Both the position numbers and the translations under genes were made by a program. Below, in pieces: positions 61,055-64,000 of a stretch of DNA of 64,000 nt (positions are counted from its first letter, which is position 1; each line of letters starts with the position of its first letter). This DNA is from Azolla caroliniana. Lineage: Eukaryota; Polypodiophyta. The notes below the pieces were generated by a model. That model saw nothing but the letters and a program-made list of their open reading frames with translations, made no database searches and was not told the origin of the DNA. The stretch lies in the NCBI GenBank assembly GCA_043228905.1, contig JBHGNT010000017.1, positions 18,662,001 through 18,726,000 of the forward strand. The letters are read 5' to 3'.

Positions 61055-61078
61055 AATATTAGGAACTATGGTGCCGAA

Positions 61079-61873
61079 TGATCCACGTGAAACGTGAATT
61101 TCCGCCCTAGCAGATAATGCCGGAACTTATTGATGTTGTATATCATACCCAACGCCTCACGTTCCGTTGTGGAATAGTTTCGCTCGGTCGTTGATAATTT
61201 CCGACTAGCGTAGTACACTGGCTGGTACCAATTCGGCTCTGTGAGCTGCATTAGCGCACTACCTATTGCTATGTCCAAGGCATCTACGAACATGTGGAAT
61301 GGCTTCGCCCAAATTGGTGGCTGTACGATGGGTGCCTGCGTTAGCATTACCTTTTGCGCATCATATGCCTTCTATTCCGTTGTTGTCCATTTGAAAGGAG
61401 TCCGATGAACGACGACATGTAACGGCGTGGCGAAGTCCGCCAAATAGCGTATCATCCGACTATGCCATCGTATTTTTCCCAAAAACCGGTTGAGTGCTTT
61501 CACGTTTGTTGGTGTTTTCACGTGAGTAATCGTGGAGATTTTATTTGGATCGACCGTTATCCCTTCCTTACTGACTATGTGGCCAAGGAGAGCCCTGCTA
61601 GTAACACCGAAGGCGCATTTGGCGGGATTCAGGCTTAAGCGTGTGGTCCGGCAACGCTCCAGGCAAAGCTGCAGATGCGTAAAATGGTCGGTTGTCGTCC
61701 CATATACCGCAAAATTGTCTAAAAAAACTTGCATGAAGGCCGGAACATATTCCCAAAAAATCTCCGTGATTGTCTGTTGAAATGTAGCCGGCGCCGTCTT
61801 TAGCCTGAACATCATGACGACTGCGACATAGACTCCCCAGTCCGTTGTCGTGAAGATTTTCGTCCATAGGCGG
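61079..61873 (-). pseudogene. RT and RNase H of gypsy E (5' truncated)
   Basis: RT text starts at RLWTKIFTTTDWGVY and includes KTAPATFQQ, then VFLDNFAVYG (relatives have FLDD), SLNPAKCAFGV and LGHIVSKEGI. After a stop near 61372 comes RNase H (FHMFVDALDIAIGSALMQ, YASRKLSTTERNYSTTEREAL, FTFHVDHS). The hAT element interrupts the gene at 61070. Catalytic loss in RT and the missing N-terminal half make it dead. Confidence 0.88.
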
Positions 61874-63272
61874 AAACTAGGGTGGAAAGGGCAAGTCAGT
61901 GGTGTGCAACATGTGCACACGTATACTAGGAAATGGTGTATAGAAATAAGAGGGGAAATTTTATCCCACATTGTAAGGTCCCTCCCTCCTTGTGCTATAA
62001 AAGGAAGGGAGGGGTCACTTATGAAGGGTTGCCTATTTTGCGTATGAAAGGTATACCACTTACTGTAGAGTTCTTACCGTTTTAGGGTCAGGGTTTCGTT
62101 TAGGGTTTCCTTGTTCATCCCCGGTTAGGGTTTTCTCATAGTTTTGGTGCGGTCCATGCGGCCACCATTGGTGTAATCATTCGTTCGTTTTAATATATCT
62201 TGTTGTGGATCTTGCTTCCATCTATTTTGGTCTATGCTTATGTGCTACTCTTCATCTTCTCATCTAGTGTTATGCTTCCATTTCTCGTCTCATTCTTCTT
62301 CCTCTACTCCCTAGTTCGAGACCCCCGTGGTCCCGCCCCTTTCTACATGCACGCGCGTGACAACGCGGCATCTTTGGTGAATCCGACGTGAAGGGCGGCA
62401 AGGGAGCATGGAGATGGAAGAAGACTTCGACTTCGAGGAGATGATGGCAAAGATCGTGATGGAAGCCAGACGGAAGATGGCGAAGCGAGATGTGGCTCAA
62501 CAAGCCATTGAAAGGCTGGTCGATCGAGTCGGCCGGTTCCAAAAATGAGGTCCCAAAAATTTTGGGAGTCTACAAGGCCGAGATGGCGAAAGGGGGCGTG
62601 GACAAGGCGATGCGGCTAGAGTATTTTCCTCGAGTGGCGGCCGTATCGGTGCACAAGGAGGTTAAGGAGCTACGAGAAGCTCATGAGTCGTGGGTGTCCT
62701 TTGAGAAAGCCCTACTGGAGGCGTACGGGTACACGGAACCGGAAGGGAGAGGTTGACATGAGTTTGATCGGTGGGTGGCGTCGGCGAGGCGTCATCGGGG
62801 CGCGATGGAGGCATTCTGAGAGTTCGAGCGTCGTTTCTCTCAACTCTCGGAGCGAGATCGGAGATCAGTGGGGGCGGACAAAGTCCTTTTTTTTTTTAAG
62901 ACGATCCATCAAGAGGAGAGGACGAACATCTTATTCGAGCTTCAAGATGATTATGGAGCACATGGTCTCACCGAGGAGTGGTCCAAGGTGGAATGGGTGT
63001 GCCGGCAACATGATGCGAGGCGGTCGGCCACAACACGGCCCGTGAGTGGCAGAGAAGAGAGAGCGGCGAGTGAATACGTACTACCGCCGGAAGAGAGCTC
63101 AACGCAAAATGGTTTGGAGGAGCTCGACCTAGAAGCGCTAATACGGGAGGCATGCGAGCTTGTGAAGGCGAAAATCGAAGCCGAAGAAGGGCTTATTATG
63201 GAGTCGGGCCGGAGGCGATCGGAGGATGCGGAGGAAGAAGCCTCCCTAAACGTAGAAGATGGGGCCTATACG
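61874..63272 (+). mobile_element. 5' part of gypsy element F (leader/LTR and gag)
   Basis: Unrelated to E and on the other strand. GCTATAAAAGG at 62000-62010 looks like a TATA box, with flanking near-inverted GGTCCCTCCCTCCTT..AAGGAAGGGAGGGG, so an LTR or promoter probably covers about 61874-62330. gag follows. It is cut on the right by copia C and ends on the left at gypsy E. LTR limits are not resolved. Confidence 0.6.
62408..63272 (+). pseudogene. gag of gypsy F
   Basis: ATG 62408 starts an acidic N-terminus (MEMEEDFDFEEMMAK). After a frameshift near 62540 (a run of A) the gag core continues as VPKILGVYKAEMAKGG, HKEVKELREAHESWVSFEKALLEAYGY and FELQDDYGAHGLTEEWSKVEWVC. TGA codons at 62754 and near 62817 stand where Arg (CGA) is likely. 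It then runs open until copia C enters at 63273. Retrotransposon gag builds the particle that holds the RNA. Confidence 0.7.
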
Positions 63273-64000
63273 TGTTAGAAATTGACGCTTTCCAAACCTT
63301 CCCCTCTCGGCCACAACCGAGGAAACACGAATCAATGCAGCAGTAAATCGAAAACACAGAGAGAGACTCGAATGCACAGGGTTTAGCGTGGAAAACCCTA
63401 GACGGGAAAAACCACAGGAGTGCAAGACTCCAACTATCACTATACGCAGGGAATGTACAATGGCGAGCTGCAAGGCGACGACCTTGAGCTCGCTGTCCTC
63501 GCCACAGGCGGCGGTATTACACAGAGGCGTCGACCTCTTCCTTTCTCTCTCTCTCACTCTCTCTCTCGGCTGCTCTCACTACGCTCCCTCTAAGTGGAAA
63601 ACAGAAAAATGAGCAACAACTACAAAACTGTTTGCCCTAAGTCATATTTATACACATATGACTTTCGGGCTATTTACAAATATAGCCTCGAGGGCCCTTG
63701 GCAAACATATTCACAAATATTTCCCCGCATCCGGATCTCTCTCCGGGTACATTCGTCATCCGGCTCCGTAGCCGGGGTCTTCATCATCCGGATCCGAAAC
63801 CGGGTCTTCATCATCCGGTTCCGATACTGGGTACTCCTCATTCGGGTCTTCATTCCCGATTCCCGGACATCTGACCATCCCATCCGGAGGGACCGTAATC
63901 CCAACAAACTCCCCCTTCACTTCGGCATGGGATGTCTTTCCAGTCCGACCCTCTTCCGGCACGCTTCCAGCTTGTCGGGTGTGAGCACTTTGGTCAGCAT
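63273..64000 (-). mobile_element. Ty1/copia element C (sister of B), 3' end only, cut by window edge
   Basis: 3' LTR 63273-63906 (TGTTAGAAATT..CCCAACA), PPT AGGGGGAGTT, and the last 84 nt of pol (63917-64000, minus), nearly identical to the pol end of B. Three degenerate 28-bp units at 63756-63838. Inserted into gag of gypsy F. The rest lies to the right of the window. Confidence 0.93.
63917..64000 (-). CDS. C-terminal fragment of copia C pol (RNase H tail)
   Basis: Frame ends in VGLERHPMPK-stop, as in copia B (TGA at 63919-63917). 27 codons visible, open. The state of the rest is unknown. Confidence 0.8.
   Translation of the reverse strand: MLTKVLTPDKLEACRKRVGLERHPMPK

Larger units (their letters stand above)
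56873..61070 (-). mobile_element. Complete, apparently intact hAT DNA transposon
   Basis: 4198 bp, ends CATAGTTC..GGAACTATG as short terminal inverted repeats, flanked by the perfect 8-bp duplication GTGCCGAA. It carries one uninterrupted 686-aa transposase. Subterminal regions hold CATACG-type repeats on the left and palindromes on the right. It splits RNase H of gypsy E, so it is younger. Ends resemble those of MITEs 1 and 2. Confidence 0.96.
51996..61873 (-). mobile_element. Ty3/gypsy element E with extra ORF3 (5' truncated, split by hAT)
   Basis: Minus strand: RT/RNase H 61873-61079, hAT insertion 61070-56873, RNase H end plus integrase 56864-55352, ORF3 55211-52460, PPT, 3' LTR. The 5' LTR, gag, protease and start of RT are missing; similarity begins at RLWTKIFTTTDWGVY, near 61873. 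The integrase resembles Tat/Athila-type plant elements (CDLCQR, KWGLDFVGPF). Several stops, RT active site FLDN instead of FLDD. Confidence 0.85.

Noticed and set aside
63674-63962. Two minus ORFs with repeated DPDDED-type text
   Set aside because: They translate the degenerate 28-bp units of the copia C LTR.

Overview
This is nuclear DNA from a land plant, most likely a seed plant with a repeat-rich genome. Evidence: genes split by GT..AG introns, a plastid SET-domain gene, a Golgi O-fucosyltransferase, a class III peroxidase, and dense Ty1/copia, Ty3/gypsy, hAT and Mutator elements with plant-type tRNA-Met primer sites. Nothing looks bacterial, organellar or viral beyond these retroelements. 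I cannot name the species.

Host genes. Three can be modelled to the exon. (1) 37-4586, minus: PTAC14-like SET-domain plastid protein, seven contiguous in-phase exons plus an eighth, cut by the window edge. (2) 29229-32761, plus: two-exon O-fucosyltransferase-family protein, 510 aa. (3) 37668-40463, plus: four-exon class III peroxidase, 348 aa, all catalytic residues and eight cysteines present. They are unrelated in function and are separated by repeats.

Transposon layout. 5349-6467: non-LTR (LINE) 3' fragment. 6791-18640: a ~165-bp tandem array split by copia A (7389-18441, TSD GGGGG), itself split by a younger antisense copia B (12559-18067, TSD GTAAT). 18697-19686: unrecognised ORFs. 21440-28058: decayed Mutator-like region with a Ulp1-type protease segment and a MURA/SWIM transposase, interrupted by a solo LTR (23933-24567, TSD GGTAA). 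28268-28519 and 35951-36211: hAT-type MITEs. 41913-48573: decayed chromovirus with both LTRs (TSD TCACC). 49473-51995: copia D remnant. 51996-61873: gypsy E, with a ~0.9-kaa extra ORF after integrase, split by a structurally intact hAT transposon (56873-61070, TSD GTGCCGAA). 61874-63272: 5' part of gypsy F. 63273-64000: left end of copia C, sister to B.

How the parts relate. Nesting gives relative ages: array > A > B; Mutator region > solo LTR; gypsy E > hAT; gypsy F > C. The intact hAT has the same terminal design as the two MITEs, so it may be their source of transposase. Most premature stops in the old retroelements fit C-to-T or G-to-A change at CG or CHG codons, as expected from methylated, silenced DNA. 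The most unusual item is the long coiled-coil ORF3 of gypsy E, which fills the space between integrase and the polypurine tract.
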